From ZC4RG30 sp964455685 (GTDB lineage: Bacteria; Pseudomonadota; Gammaproteobacteria; Steroidobacterales; Steroidobacteraceae), in assembly GCA_964455685.1 (NCBI GenBank), contig CAYVZE010000001.1:1-64000 (forward strand): a stretch of DNA of 64,000 nt. The letters run 5' to 3'. The notes beneath the pieces were generated by a model. That model had not been told where the DNA came from, made no database searches, and saw only the letters and a list, made by a program, of their open reading frames with translations. The position numbers were made by a program, and so were the translations under genes. Position 1 is the first letter of the stretch. Every line of letters starts with the position of its first letter. This document shows positions 9,048-17,470 of this stretch, one piece after another.

Positions 9048-9832
9048 AGCTGCGCGCCCTGGCCGTGGTGGCGCTGGCCGCGGTGCTGGTTGCCTGCAGC
9101 AGCACCCCGCGGCGCACGCCGCCCGCTTCCGTGCCCTCCCCGCCGCGCGACCTGGACTCGATTCCGGACGCCGTGCCGCGCTACGAACCACGCAGCAAGC
9201 GCGGCAACCCGCCCAGCTACGAGGTGTTCGGCCAGCGCTACCACGTGATGGCCAGCGCCGAGGGCTACCGCGAGCGCGGCGTGGCCTCCTGGTACGGCCC
9301 GGACTTCCATGCCAAGTCCACCTCCAGCGGCGAGCCCTACGACATGTACGCGATGACAGCGGCGCACAAGACGCTGCCCATCCCCACCTACGTGCGGGTC
9401 ACCAACCTGGAGAACGGGCGCAGCGTGGTGGTAAGGGTCAACGACCGCGGCCCCTTCGTGAAGAACCGCATCATCGACCTGTCCTACACCGCGGCCCACA
9501 AGCTGGGCATGACGCAGCGGGGCACGGCCTTCGTCGAGGTCGAGGCGCTCACGCCGGGGGCCCCGCGCGGCGCGGCGCCGCTGGCCGCCTCCGCCGGCGC
9601 CGGCAGGCTCTACCTGCAGACCGGCGCCTTCGGCGTGCGGCAGAATGCCGAGCAGCTGGCCCAGCGCCTGCGCGCTGCCGGCATCGGCGATGTCGCCATC
9701 GTGGCGCCGGACCGCAGCTCCTCGCTGCACCGCGTCCGCATCGGCCCCATCGCCGACGTGGCGACTTTCGATATGCTTGCCGACCGAGTGCAGGGACTCG
9801 GCATCGAAACCCTGCTGGTCACCGAGAACTGA
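9044..9832 (+). CDS. rlpA: Septal ring lipoprotein RlpA (DPBB and SPOR domains)
   Basis: RlpA is an outer-membrane lipoprotein and, in some species, a lytic transglycosylase acting on denuded glycan at the septum. A lipobox LVAC places the lipidated Cys at residue 18. The double-psi beta-barrel follows (GVASWYGPDFHAKSTSSGEP, with NDRGPF further on), then an Ala/Pro linker and a C-terminal SPOR domain starting at GRLYLQTGAF that binds glycan lacking stem peptides. Overlap with mltB and 16 bases to dacC support co-transcription. Confidence 0.95.
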   Translation: MKLRALAVVALAAVLVACSSTPRRTPPASVPSPPRDLDSIPDAVPRYEPRSKRGNPPSYEVFGQRYHVMASAEGYRERGVASWYGPDFHAKSTSSGEPYDMYAMTAAHKTLPIPTYVRVTNLENGRSVVVRVNDRGPFVKNRIIDLSYTAAHKLGMTQRGTAFVEVEALTPGAPRGAAPLAASAGAGRLYLQTGAFGVRQNAEQLAQRLRAAGIGDVAIVAPDRSSSLHRVRIGPIADVATFDMLADRVQGLGIETLLVTEN

Positions 9833-9848
9833 GGATCCACCGCCCGCG

Positions 9849-11000
9849 ATGAAGAAACTGCTCTGCTGCCTGCTGCTCGCCCTCGGCCCCGCCGCGGTGT
9901 TCGCCGCCGCCACCGTGATCCCGCCGCCGCCGCAGATCCCGGCCAACGGCTACATCCTGGTGGACCACCACAGCGGCCGTGTGCTGGCCGAGCAGCGCGC
10001 CGACGAGCGCATGGAACCGGCCAGCATCACCAAGGTGATGACCGCCTACATCGTGTTCGAGGCGCTGCGCGACAAGCGCCTGGCGCTGACCGACAAGGTC
10101 AAGGTCAGCGAGTACGCCTGGCGCACCGGCGGCGCGGTGACCGACGGCTCCACCAGCTTCCTCGAGCTGGGCTCCGAGGTGCCGGTGGAGGACCTGATCA
10201 AGGGCATGATCGTGCAGTCGGGCAATGACGCGACCATCGTGCTGGCCGAGAAGCTGGGGGGCACCGAATCCGGCTTCGTCACCATCATGAACGAGTACGC
10301 GCGCCGGCTGGGCATGAAGGACACCCACTTCACCAACAGCTGGGGCAACCCCTCGCCCGACCACTATTCCACCCCGCGCGACCTGGCCACGCTGGCCAGC
10401 GCGCTGATCCGCGAGTTCCCCGAGTACTACAAGTGGTACTCGATGCGCGAGTTCACCTGGAACAACCACCGCCAGTCCAACCGCAACGGCCTGCTGGGCC
10501 GCGACCCCTCGGTGGACGGCATCAAGACCGGCTACACCAGTTCGGCCAGGTACTGCCTGATGACCTCGGCCGAGCGCAACGGCATGCGCCTGATCTCGGT
10601 GGTGCTGGGCTCGCCGTCGATCCGCGCCCGCGAGGACGCCAGCGCCGCGCTGCTGAACTACGGCTACACCTTCTTCGAGACCATCAAGCTGCACGACGCC
10701 AACCAGGCCGTGCTGACTCCGCGCGTGTACAAGGGTGCGGCCGGCAGCGTGCCGGTGGGCAGCCGCGAGGCCACCTACGTCACCATCGCGCGCGGCGCAG
10801 CCGACAGCATCACCAAGGAAGCCAGCGTCGAGGGACCGCTGGAGGCCCCGATCCAGGCGGGCACCGCGCTGGGCCGCTACACCGTGCGCGTGGGCGATGA
10901 GGTGGTGGCGCGCATCCCGCTGGTGGCGCTGGAGGACGTCGAGGAAGGCGGCCTGTGGCGCTGGGCGGTGGACAGCATCAAGCTCTGGTTCGCCGACTGA
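9849..11000 (+). CDS. dacC: D-alanyl-D-alanine carboxypeptidase (PBP5/6 type)
   Basis: This low-molecular-weight PBP removes the terminal D-Ala from peptidoglycan pentapeptides. The 383-residue protein has a signal peptide ending about VFAA. Active-site motifs are SITK (nucleophile Ser59, Lys62), SGN at 124-126 and KTG at 226-228. A C-terminal PBP5-type domain follows, and the tail VDSIKLWF is a plausible amphipathic membrane anchor. The frame is open upstream, but the ATG at 9849 directly precedes the signal peptide. Naming as dacC or dacA is by family. Confidence 0.93.
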   Translation: MKKLLCCLLLALGPAAVFAAATVIPPPPQIPANGYILVDHHSGRVLAEQRADERMEPASITKVMTAYIVFEALRDKRLALTDKVKVSEYAWRTGGAVTDGSTSFLELGSEVPVEDLIKGMIVQSGNDATIVLAEKLGGTESGFVTIMNEYARRLGMKDTHFTNSWGNPSPDHYSTPRDLATLASALIREFPEYYKWYSMREFTWNNHRQSNRNGLLGRDPSVDGIKTGYTSSARYCLMTSAERNGMRLISVVLGSPSIRAREDASAALLNYGYTFFETIKLHDANQAVLTPRVYKGAAGSVPVGSREATYVTIARGAADSITKEASVEGPLEAPIQAGTALGRYTVRVGDEVVARIPLVALEDVEEGGLWRWAVDSIKLWFAD

Positions 11001-11013
11001 GGCCGGGAAGAGC

Positions 11014-11874
11014 ATGGCGCCGCCGCTTCGCTGGTGTCACCTCGCCGGGCAGCTCATCGAGCTGTCGGCGGCGCGCATCTCCCCCTTCGACCGCAGCTTC
11101 CTGTTCGGCGACGGCATCTACGAGGTGATGCGCGTCTATGACGGCCGCCTGTTCCGGCCGGAGCTGCACCTGGACCGCCTTGCCCGCAGCGCCGCTGCGC
11201 TGAAGCTCGCCAACCCGCATACCCATGCGAAGTGGCAGGCGCTGCTCGAGGAGCTGGTGGCCGCCAATGGCGGCGGCGACCAGTACCTGTACCTGCACCT
11301 CTCGCGCGGCGCCGAGGCCGGCCGCAGCCATGCGCCGCTGCCGCAGGTGCCGCCGCTGGTGTTCGCCTACGCCGCCCCCTGGCCCGCGGTGGCGGAGTCC
11401 ACGGTGCGCGAGGGCCTGGCCTGCATCACCGCCCCCGACAACCGCTGGGGACGCTGCGACATCAAGTCGGTGGCCCTGCTGGCCAACGTGCTGCTGCGCC
11501 AGCAGGCCTTCGAGGCCGGTGCCGCCGAGGCCATCCTGCTGCGCGAGGGCGAGCTCACCGAGGGCAGCGCCTCCTCGGTGCACGTGGTACGCGACGGCGT
11601 GCTGCTGTCGCCACCGCATTCAACCCGCATCCTGCCCGGCACCACCCGGATCGTGCTGGAGGAGATCGCCGACTCGCTGGGCATCCCGCGGCGCGATGTG
11701 CGCATCGACGAGGCCATGTTGCGTTCGGCGGACGAGATCTGGCTGGGCGCGGCCACGCGCGAGGTGCAGCCGGTGACGAGGCTGGATGGCCGGCCGGTGG
11801 GCAGCGGACGCCCCGGCCCGGTGTGGAAGCGCGTCCATGAGGAGTTCCAGCGCCTGAAGCGCGCCGCCGGCTGA
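11014..11874 (+). CDS. dat: D-amino-acid aminotransferase-like PLP enzyme (class IV)
   Basis: The class IV aminotransferase family includes D-alanine aminotransferase, branched-chain aminotransferase and aminodeoxychorismate lyase. The 286-residue protein shows FDRSFLFGDGIYEVMRVYDG at the N-terminus, the PLP lysine as Lys151 in CDIKSVALLANVL, and EGSASSVHVVRDG in the C-terminal half. That Lys context is typical of D-amino-acid aminotransferases. It follows dacC by 13 bases, which fits a role in D-Ala/D-Glu supply or recycling; aminodeoxychorismate lyase cannot be excluded. Confidence 0.85.
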   Translation: MAPPLRWCHLAGQLIELSAARISPFDRSFLFGDGIYEVMRVYDGRLFRPELHLDRLARSAAALKLANPHTHAKWQALLEELVAANGGGDQYLYLHLSRGAEAGRSHAPLPQVPPLVFAYAAPWPAVAESTVREGLACITAPDNRWGRCDIKSVALLANVLLRQQAFEAGAAEAILLREGELTEGSASSVHVVRDGVLLSPPHSTRILPGTTRIVLEEIADSLGIPRRDVRIDEAMLRSADEIWLGAATREVQPVTRLDGRPVGSGRPGPVWKRVHEEFQRLKRAAG

Positions 11875-11924
11875 CCCCCGGTCCTGGATCCCGGGCACGG
11901 CCCCCCCCCCGAGGCGCGGGAACT

Positions 11925-12380
11925 TCAGCCCGCGCGCATCGAGGCGAAGAACTCCGACAGCAGCGCCCCGCACTCCTCCTCGAGCACGCCGCCGAATACG
12001 TCCACGCGGTGGTTCAGGCCCTTCAGCGCGAACAGGTCGATCAGCCCGCCGGCGCCGCCGGCCTTGGGATCGAAGGCCCCGAACACCACCCGCCGCACGC
12101 GCGCGTGCACCATCGCCGCCGCGCACATCGGGCAGGGCTCCAGGGTCACGTACATCACCGTATCGTCGAGGCGGTAGTTGTGCAGCGCCTGCCCCGCGCG
12201 CCGCAACGCCAGCATCTCCGCGTGCGCGGACGGATCGCACAGCTGGATGGGGGAATTGCCCGCGGCGGCGATCACCTCGTCTCCCCGCACCAGCACCGCA
12301 CCCACCGGCACCTCGCCGCGTGCACGGGCGCGCTCGGCCTCGGCGATGGCCAGCCGCATGAAATCAGTGTCGCGGCGCAT
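11925..12380 (-). CDS. tadA: tRNA-specific adenosine deaminase
   Basis: TadA deaminates A34 to inosine in tRNA(Arg) ACG, widening wobble decoding. The 151-residue protein carries the zinc/catalytic motifs HAE (His53, Glu55) and PCPMC (Cys83, Cys86). The frame extends to a TTG at 12392, but the ATG at 12380 is preceded closely by CCAGGG and fits the family start (RDTDFMRLAIAEA). It sits just downstream of the MaoC-like gene. A run of ten C bases (11901-11910) lies between it and the convergent dat gene. Confidence 0.93.
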   Translation of the reverse strand: MRRDTDFMRLAIAEAERARARGEVPVGAVLVRGDEVIAAAGNSPIQLCDPSAHAEMLALRRAGQALHNYRLDDTVMYVTLEPCPMCAAAMVHARVRRVVFGAFDPKAGGAGGLIDLFALKGLNHRVDVFGGVLEEECGALLSEFFASMRAG

Positions 12381-12388
12381 GCCCTGGC

Positions 12389-12844
12389 TCAACCGGTGGC
12401 GGGGCGGCGCGGCACCAGCACGCGCGCCACCATGTCCTGCACCACCTGCTGGTCCTGGTTCTTCATCACCAGCCGCACCCGCACGATGCCGCGGTCGGGT
12501 TTCGAGCGCGAAGGGGTGATCTCGATGATCTCGCCGTGCAAGGTGAGGCGGTCGCCGGCATAGGCCGGCCGTGGCCAGGCCACCTCGCCGCCGGCGCCGA
12601 TGAATCCCCAGGCGAACTGCGGCGCGCCCGTGACCAGCAGTCGCATGGTCAGCGCGGCCGTGTGCCAGCCGCTGGCGGCAAGCCGGCCGAACAGGCTCTG
12701 CTCCGCCGCCGCCTCATCGAGGTGGAAGGGCTGCGGGTCGAACTGCCGGGCGAATGCCTTGATGTCCTCGGCGGTCAGCTCCACCGGCCCGTTCGTGAAG
12801 GACTGCCCGACGGCAAGGTCCTCGAGGTAAACCTTGGTGCCCAT
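12389..12844 (-). CDS. MaoC-like (R)-hydratase family protein
   Basis: This is a hot-dog-fold protein of the MaoC/PhaJ type, which usually hydrates enoyl-CoA esters. In the 151-residue sequence the hydratase signature is visible as DPQPFHLDEAAAEQSLFGR followed by ASGWHTAAL, where the Asp/His pair is catalytic in characterised members. The start has a GGAGGC ribosome site four bases upstream. It is adjacent to tadA and to an MFS transporter, giving no strong clue to its substrate. The specific acyl-CoA is unknown. Confidence 0.85.
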   Translation of the reverse strand: MGTKVYLEDLAVGQSFTNGPVELTAEDIKAFARQFDPQPFHLDEAAAEQSLFGRLAASGWHTAALTMRLLVTGAPQFAWGFIGAGGEVAWPRPAYAGDRLTLHGEIIEITPSRSKPDRGIVRVRLVMKNQDQQVVQDMVARVLVPRRPATG

Positions 12845-12865
12845 GCGGCCTCCGGCCCGGTGTCC

Positions 12866-14134
12866 TCAGTGCTTCGCGGCCATCGCCGAGCGGGGCAGCA
12901 GCAGCAGCGCCACCAGCGTCACGAAGCCCGCCACCGAAAGATACCAGCCCACCGCCGGCAGCCCGAACTTGCCGGCCAGCCAGGTGGCCGCGTACGGCGT
13001 CAGCGAGGCGCCGACGATGCCGGCGAAGTTGAAGGTCAGCGACGCGCCGGTGTAGCGCACCGCGGTGGGGAACAGCGAGCCCAGCGCCGCGCCCAGCGGG
13101 CCGTAGGACAGGCCCATCAGGAACAGGCCGGTGGACAGGCACAGCAGCACCATGGCCTGGCTGCCCGCCGCCAGCATCGGCGCGTACACGAAGCCGAAGG
13201 CCGCCATCAGCGCCGCCGCCACCATCAGCACCGTGCGCGGGTCGACGCGGTCGGCCCAGGCCGCCGACAGCGGGATGGACACGGCGAAGAACACCACGCC
13301 GGCCATCTGCAGCAGCAGGAACTGCTCGCGGGTGTAGCCGAGCTGGCTCACGCCCCAGGACAGCGAGAACACCGTCATCAGGTAGAACACCACGAAGGTG
13401 ACCACCGAGGCGAACACGCCCAGCACCAGCCGCCCCGGCCACTCGCGCACCACGCTGGCCATCGGCAGCCGCACGCGCTCGTTGCGCTCGATGGTGCGGC
13501 GGAACGAGGGCGTCTCTTCGATGCGCAGGCGCACGTACAGCCCCACCAGCACCAGCACGGCGCTGGCCAGGAAGGGAACACGCCAGCCCCAGCCCATGAA
13601 CTGGCCGTCATCGAGCAGGTGCGTCAGCAGCAGGAAGATGCCGGCGGAAAGAATGAATCCCAGCGGCGCACCCAGCTGCGGGAACATGCCGTACCAGGCC
13701 TGCCTGCCCGGCGGCGCGTTCTCGGTGGCCAGCAGCACCGCCCCGCCCCACTCCCCGCCGAGCCCGAAGCCCTGGCCGAAGCGGCACAGCGCCAGCAGCG
13801 CCGGCGCGACCAGGCCCGCGCTCTGGTAGGTGGGCAGCAGGCCGATGATCACCGTGGACAGGCCCATGGTCAGCAGCGCCGCCACCAGCGTGGCCTTGCG
13901 GCCGATGCGGTCGCCGTAGTGCCCGAACACCGCCGATCCGACCGGGCGGGCGAAGAAGGCCAGCGCGAAGGTGGCCAGCGACTGCAGCGTTGCCGCCCCC
14001 GGGTCCGATGATGGAAAGAACAGCTGCGGGAACACCAGCACCGCAGCCGTGGCATAGATGTAGAAGTCGTAGAATTCGATGGTCGTGCCGATCAGGCTCG
14101 CGAACAGCACGCGACGCGGCGAGTTTCCCGACAT
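12866..14134 (-). CDS. MFS transporter, metabolite:H+ symporter (MHS) type
   Basis: This 422-residue protein has about 12 predicted membrane segments. It begins with SLIGTTIEFYDFYIYATAA, the hallmark N-terminus of the MHS family (ShiA, ProP, KgtP relatives), and has GHYGDRIGRKATLV as the MFS loop 2-3 motif plus RFGQGFGLGGEWGGAVLLATE in the second conserved region. Such proteins import organic acids, osmolytes or shikimate with protons. The substrate cannot be told from sequence. A GGGGAG ribosome site precedes the ATG. Confidence 0.88.
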   Translation of the reverse strand: MSGNSPRRVLFASLIGTTIEFYDFYIYATAAVLVFPQLFFPSSDPGAATLQSLATFALAFFARPVGSAVFGHYGDRIGRKATLVAALLTMGLSTVIIGLLPTYQSAGLVAPALLALCRFGQGFGLGGEWGGAVLLATENAPPGRQAWYGMFPQLGAPLGFILSAGIFLLLTHLLDDGQFMGWGWRVPFLASAVLVLVGLYVRLRIEETPSFRRTIERNERVRLPMASVVREWPGRLVLGVFASVVTFVVFYLMTVFSLSWGVSQLGYTREQFLLLQMAGVVFFAVSIPLSAAWADRVDPRTVLMVAAALMAAFGFVYAPMLAAGSQAMVLLCLSTGLFLMGLSYGPLGAALGSLFPTAVRYTGASLTFNFAGIVGASLTPYAATWLAGKFGLPAVGWYLSVAGFVTLVALLLLPRSAMAAKH

Positions 14135-14169
14135 GATCTCCCCGGATCAGGCGCTCGGGGGCGCCTGGC

Positions 14170-14946
14170 TCATTTTTCTACGAAGGCCCGCTCGATGACA
14201 TAGTCGCCCGGCTCGCCGATGCGCGGGGAGATATGGAATCCCCGCTCATCCAGCAGCCGGCGCGTGTCCTCGAGCATGCCCGGCGATCCGCACAGCATGA
14301 AGCGGTCATCGGCCGGGTTCAATGCCGGCAGCCCCACCCGCTCGGCCAGCGAGCCGTCGGCGATCTGGTCGGTGATGCGACCCTGGTTGCGGAAGGGTTC
14401 GCGGGTCACGGTGGGGTAGTAGATCAGCTTGTCGCGCACCAGCTCCCCCAGGAGCTCGTGTTGCGGCAGCTCCTCGCTGATGAACTGCGAGTACGCCAGG
14501 TCGCTGACATGGCGCACGCCGTGGGCCACCACCACCTTCTCGAAGCGCTCGTACACCTCGGGATCCTGGATGATGGACAGGAACGGCGCCAGGCCCGTGC
14601 CCGTGCCCAGCAGGTACAGGTGCCGGCCGGGCTTCAGGTCGTGCAGCACCAGCGTGCCGGTGGGCTTGCGGCTCACCAGCACCTCGTCGCCCTCCTTCAG
14701 GTACTGCAGGCGCGAGGTCAGCGGGCCATTGGGCACCTTGATGGAGAAGAACTCCAGGTGCTCCTCCCAGTGCGGGCTGGCGATGGAATAGGCGCGCAGC
14801 AGCGGCCGCCCGTCCACGGGCAGGCCCAGCATCACGAAATGGCCGCTCTCGAAGCGGAACCCGGGATCACGGGTGGTGCGGAACGAGAACAGGGAGTCGT
14901 TCCAGTGGCGTACGGAAAGAACCCGCTCGCTCGCAACTGCTGCCAT
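14170..14946 (-). CDS. fpr: Ferredoxin/flavodoxin-NADP+ reductase
   Basis: Fpr passes electrons between NADPH and ferredoxin or flavodoxin, supporting Fe-S repair and oxidative-stress responses. The 258-residue protein has the FAD-binding motif RAYSIASP (51-58) and the NADP-binding motif GTGTGLAP (114-121), and ends VIERAFVEK, the C-terminal extension typical of the Azotobacter/Pseudomonas subclass. GAGGAGA lies upstream of the ATG. It is separated from the next upstream gene by a hairpin, so it probably has its own promoter. Confidence 0.95.
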   Translation of the reverse strand: MAAVASERVLSVRHWNDSLFSFRTTRDPGFRFESGHFVMLGLPVDGRPLLRAYSIASPHWEEHLEFFSIKVPNGPLTSRLQYLKEGDEVLVSRKPTGTLVLHDLKPGRHLYLLGTGTGLAPFLSIIQDPEVYERFEKVVVAHGVRHVSDLAYSQFISEELPQHELLGELVRDKLIYYPTVTREPFRNQGRITDQIADGSLAERVGLPALNPADDRFMLCGSPGMLEDTRRLLDERGFHISPRIGEPGDYVIERAFVEK

Positions 14947-15014
14947 CGGCCTTCCAATCTCCTCGCAAAAAGGGATCGCAAGGCTAAGGGGTTTTTGATA
15001 GCGGAAAAAGCCTG

Positions 15015-15053
15015 AACACGCTTAATCCAATAACCGGATTGGATAAGCGTGTT
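15015..15053 (-). terminator. Hairpin with downstream T-run, likely terminator of the 15068-15652 gene
   Basis: AACACGCTTAATCCAAT (15015-15031) and ATTGGATAAGCGTGTT (15038-15053) form a 16-bp stem with one bulged A and a six-base loop. Read on the minus strand, a CTTTTT run follows a few bases after the stem. It lies 14 bases beyond the stop of the secreted-protein gene and 68 bases before fpr. The stem is unusually AT-rich for this genome, so an operator role at the fpr promoter is an alternative. Confidence 0.55.
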
Positions 15054-15067
15054 GCAGCGCAGCGGGA

Positions 15068-15652
15068 CTACTTGACGCGGTTGACGCGCACCCAGCCGCT
15101 GCCGCCCCGGCTCTGGCGGGCCATGCGGTAGCCGCCCATCAGGCCGCGGTTGATCTCCACGGTATCGCCCGCCTTCACGTCGAAGCGGCTGTCCATGTCC
15201 ATCTGCTGCCAGACCTGGCCGTTGTCCAGCACCATGCGGTACACATTGGGCCGGGTCTCGCGCACTTCCTTGACCTCGGCAACCACCGCGCGCGGGGCCT
15301 CGTTGTCCTTCTCGCGGCTTGAACGGCGGATCGTCTCGGCGCCGAAGCCGGCCACCGATTCCTGCGGCCCGGCATCACCGGCCGCCGGTGCGGGCGCAGC
15401 CGCCGCCGGCGCAGCAGGCACCGGTGCCGCCGCCTGCGGGGCCGGCGCGGGCGCCGGGGACGGCGTCACGGCCGGCGCGGCGGCACGGGCAGTCGCGCCG
15501 CCGGGACGGAAGACGCCGTCGTAGCAGACCAGCCGCTCCAGGCTGTCGGCGATGCTGGCACAGCGCTGCCCGCGCTGGGCCGCGTCCTCGGCCGCGAGGG
15601 CCGTGGATGCCAGGACCCCCATCACCACCATCCCGAAAAGCCGCTTGGCCAT
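15068..15652 (-). CDS. Secreted Ala/Pro-rich protein with CYDG motif, function unknown
   Basis: The 194-residue protein has a clear signal peptide (MAKRLFGMVVMGVLASTALA). A short Cys-containing segment follows (RCASIADSLERLVCYDGVF), in which two cysteines could pair. Next comes a roughly 50-residue Ala/Pro linker and a C-terminal beta-rich domain (NVYRMVLDNGQVWQQMDMDS...VEINRGLMGGYRM) resembling small SH3-like or OB-like folds. The ERLxCYD pattern occurs in several uncharacterised proteobacterial envelope proteins. An AAGGGGGG ribosome site precedes the ATG. No function is assigned. Confidence 0.75.
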   Translation of the reverse strand: MAKRLFGMVVMGVLASTALAAEDAAQRGQRCASIADSLERLVCYDGVFRPGGATARAAAPAVTPSPAPAPAPQAAAPVPAAPAAAAPAPAAGDAGPQESVAGFGAETIRRSSREKDNEAPRAVVAEVKEVRETRPNVYRMVLDNGQVWQQMDMDSRFDVKAGDTVEINRGLMGGYRMARQSRGGSGWVRVNRVK

Positions 15653-15687
15653 GCTACCCCCCCTTGTCCTTCAGTGGCGCGGCGCGC

Positions 15688-16989
15688 TCAGGCGCTCGCC
15701 GCGGGCTTGTCCCAGGTCTTCTTGCTGTCGTCGTCGCCGGCCACCGAGTACAGCACCTGCGCGTTGCGCGTCTTCTGGAAGTCCTCCAGCGACTGCCCGC
15801 GCATGGCCGCGTAGATGTGCAGGTTGGTGGTGCCGACCACGGCGCCCAGCTTCTCCAGCAGGAAGAAGATCACGCCGTAGTGGATCAGGCCGCGCCAGTC
15901 GCGCCGCCGGACCAGGTCCTTCTCCTCTTCGGTGAGCTTGTGCTGCTCGAACAGCGGCTCGGGGTTCTCGAGGAACTGCTTGCGGAACTCCGGCTTGATC
16001 AGCTCGTGCAGGAAGCGGTTCAGGCGGAAGGCCTTGACGCTGCGCTCGATGGTGTACGGATAGGTGCCCTCGAGCTTCTCCAGGCCCTCGTACTGCTCCG
16101 TCATGCGCTTCTGGTACTGCGCCAGCGGCTCCTGCTTCTCGATGGGATCGTTGGACACGTCCTCGAGGATGATGCTGGCGATGGGCGTCATCGACGGCAG
16201 GTAGTAGGTCTGGTGGGTCTTCCGGACCTGCTCCGACAGCGCCCCGCGCATCATCAGCCACATCACCACCTCGGCGCCTTCCATGCCGCCCAGCGTGGCG
16301 TACTCGGCCACGGTCACCTTGGTCAGGCTCTCGGGATCCTTCTCGAGGCGCTCCAGGAACTCCATGTCCCACGGAGTGTTGTTGAAGCCGCAGCGCTCGC
16401 CGTGCACCTGGTGCGACAGGCCGCCGGTGCCGACGATGGCCACCTTGATGTCCTCGGGATAGGACAGGATGGCCTTGCGCAGCGCGCGGCCGATCTTCCA
16501 GAAGCGCAGCGGCGTCGGGACCGGCGGGTTCAGCACGCCGCACTGGAACGGCACGATGCGGCACGGCCAGCCGTTCTCATGCGGCAGCAGCAGCGACAGC
16601 GGCGAGAACACACCGTGGTCCAGGTCCTTGCCCTGGAAGTACGACAGGTCGAACTCGTCGGCGACGAGGCCGGCGGCGATGTGCGCCGCCAGCTTCGGGT
16701 CGCCCTGGAACGGCGGCAGCTTGCGCGGTCCGCCGCCCTCGTCCGCCGGCTTGTACTCCTCGCCCACGCCCAGCGCGAAGTGCGAGTAGTGGTCCAGGAA
16801 GAACGAGGTGATGTGGTCGTTGAAGATGTACAGCAGGACGTCAGGCTTGTTCTTCGCGAGCCAATCCTGGACGGGCTTGTAGCCCTCGAAGATCGGCTTC
16901 CAGACCGGATCCTCATGCTTCTTCGCGTCGAGCGCGAAACCGATGGTGGGTGTGTGAGAGGTGGCAATCCCACCGATGATCCTGGCCAT
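15688..16989 (-). CDS. Fused extradiol ring-cleavage dioxygenase (gallate/protocatechuate 4,5-dioxygenase type)
   Basis: LigAB-superfamily enzymes use Fe(II) to open catechol-type rings. This 433-residue protein is a single-chain fusion. The N-terminal LigB-like catalytic domain (to about residue 290) has iron-ligand candidates His12 in ATSHTPTIGF and His59 in FNDHITSFF, plus GGLSHQVHG, where the general-base His is expected. A LigA-like domain follows (about 300-425, with LIHYGVIFFLLEK). Size and His spacing match gallate dioxygenases (GalA/DesB type); protocatechuate or a methylated gallate is possible. No ring-opening partners are adjacent. Confidence 0.88.
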   Translation of the reverse strand: MARIIGGIATSHTPTIGFALDAKKHEDPVWKPIFEGYKPVQDWLAKNKPDVLLYIFNDHITSFFLDHYSHFALGVGEEYKPADEGGGPRKLPPFQGDPKLAAHIAAGLVADEFDLSYFQGKDLDHGVFSPLSLLLPHENGWPCRIVPFQCGVLNPPVPTPLRFWKIGRALRKAILSYPEDIKVAIVGTGGLSHQVHGERCGFNNTPWDMEFLERLEKDPESLTKVTVAEYATLGGMEGAEVVMWLMMRGALSEQVRKTHQTYYLPSMTPIASIILEDVSNDPIEKQEPLAQYQKRMTEQYEGLEKLEGTYPYTIERSVKAFRLNRFLHELIKPEFRKQFLENPEPLFEQHKLTEEEKDLVRRRDWRGLIHYGVIFFLLEKLGAVVGTTNLHIYAAMRGQSLEDFQKTRNAQVLYSVAGDDDSKKTWDKPAASA

Positions 16990-17036
16990 GCTTGTGAACT
17001 ACCTTCGTCTGCTGAACAAAACCTTCAAAATGGACT

Positions 17037-17465
17037 TCAACGGCCCTCGGCCTGGCGGCGGGTTTCCTCGCCGATGGCGCGCTGGTCACGGTTGCCCGAG
17101 GAGCGCAGGCCGAAGAAGCCTTCCTTCGTCTCGGCCGAGACCACGTAGCCGCCCTCGGTGCCGTCGCGGAACGGCGCGGCGTTGACGGTGATGGTGTCGC
17201 CGACCTTCACCATGCCCTTGCGGTAACCGCCGCGGTACATGTTGTTGGTGCTGTGGCCCTCGAAGCGCACCTCGCGCTTGCCCTTCTCGTCGTCGAGCTC
17301 GATCACCAGTCGCATGTGCGGGTTGATCGCGGCGAAGTCCTTGACCACGCCGGTGTAGGACACCTGGCGGGTGAAGTCGAACTGCACGGCCGAGTGATGG
17401 GCCAGGGCCACGCCGGCGGACAGCGCCGCAACGGCCAAAGTCAGGATGCGGAAAGTCTGCTTCAT
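17037..17465 (-). CDS. DUF6152 family secreted protein (copy 1)
   Basis: This 142-residue protein has a signal peptide ending VALA, so the predicted mature chain begins His23-His24-Ser. A small beta-rich domain follows with the family features YTGVVKDFAAINPH and a later GDTITVNAAPFRDG. Cleavage after ALA would expose an N-terminal histidine. Only five bases separate it from the upstream GxWEG protein gene, so they are co-transcribed. Its paralogue lies at 45470-45901. The function of the family is unknown to me. Confidence 0.85.
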   Translation of the reverse strand: MKQTFRILTLAVAALSAGVALAHHSAVQFDFTRQVSYTGVVKDFAAINPHMRLVIELDDEKGKREVRFEGHSTNNMYRGGYRKGMVKVGDTITVNAAPFRDGTEGGYVVSAETKEGFFGLRSSGNRDQRAIGEETRRQAEGR

Positions 17466-17470
17466 GGTGA

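Noticed and set aside
11901..11910. Run of ten C bases between dat and tadA as a phase-variation tract
   Set aside because: It lies between two convergent stop codons, not in a gene or promoter, so slippage would have no evident effect; it may be a sequencing-length artefact.
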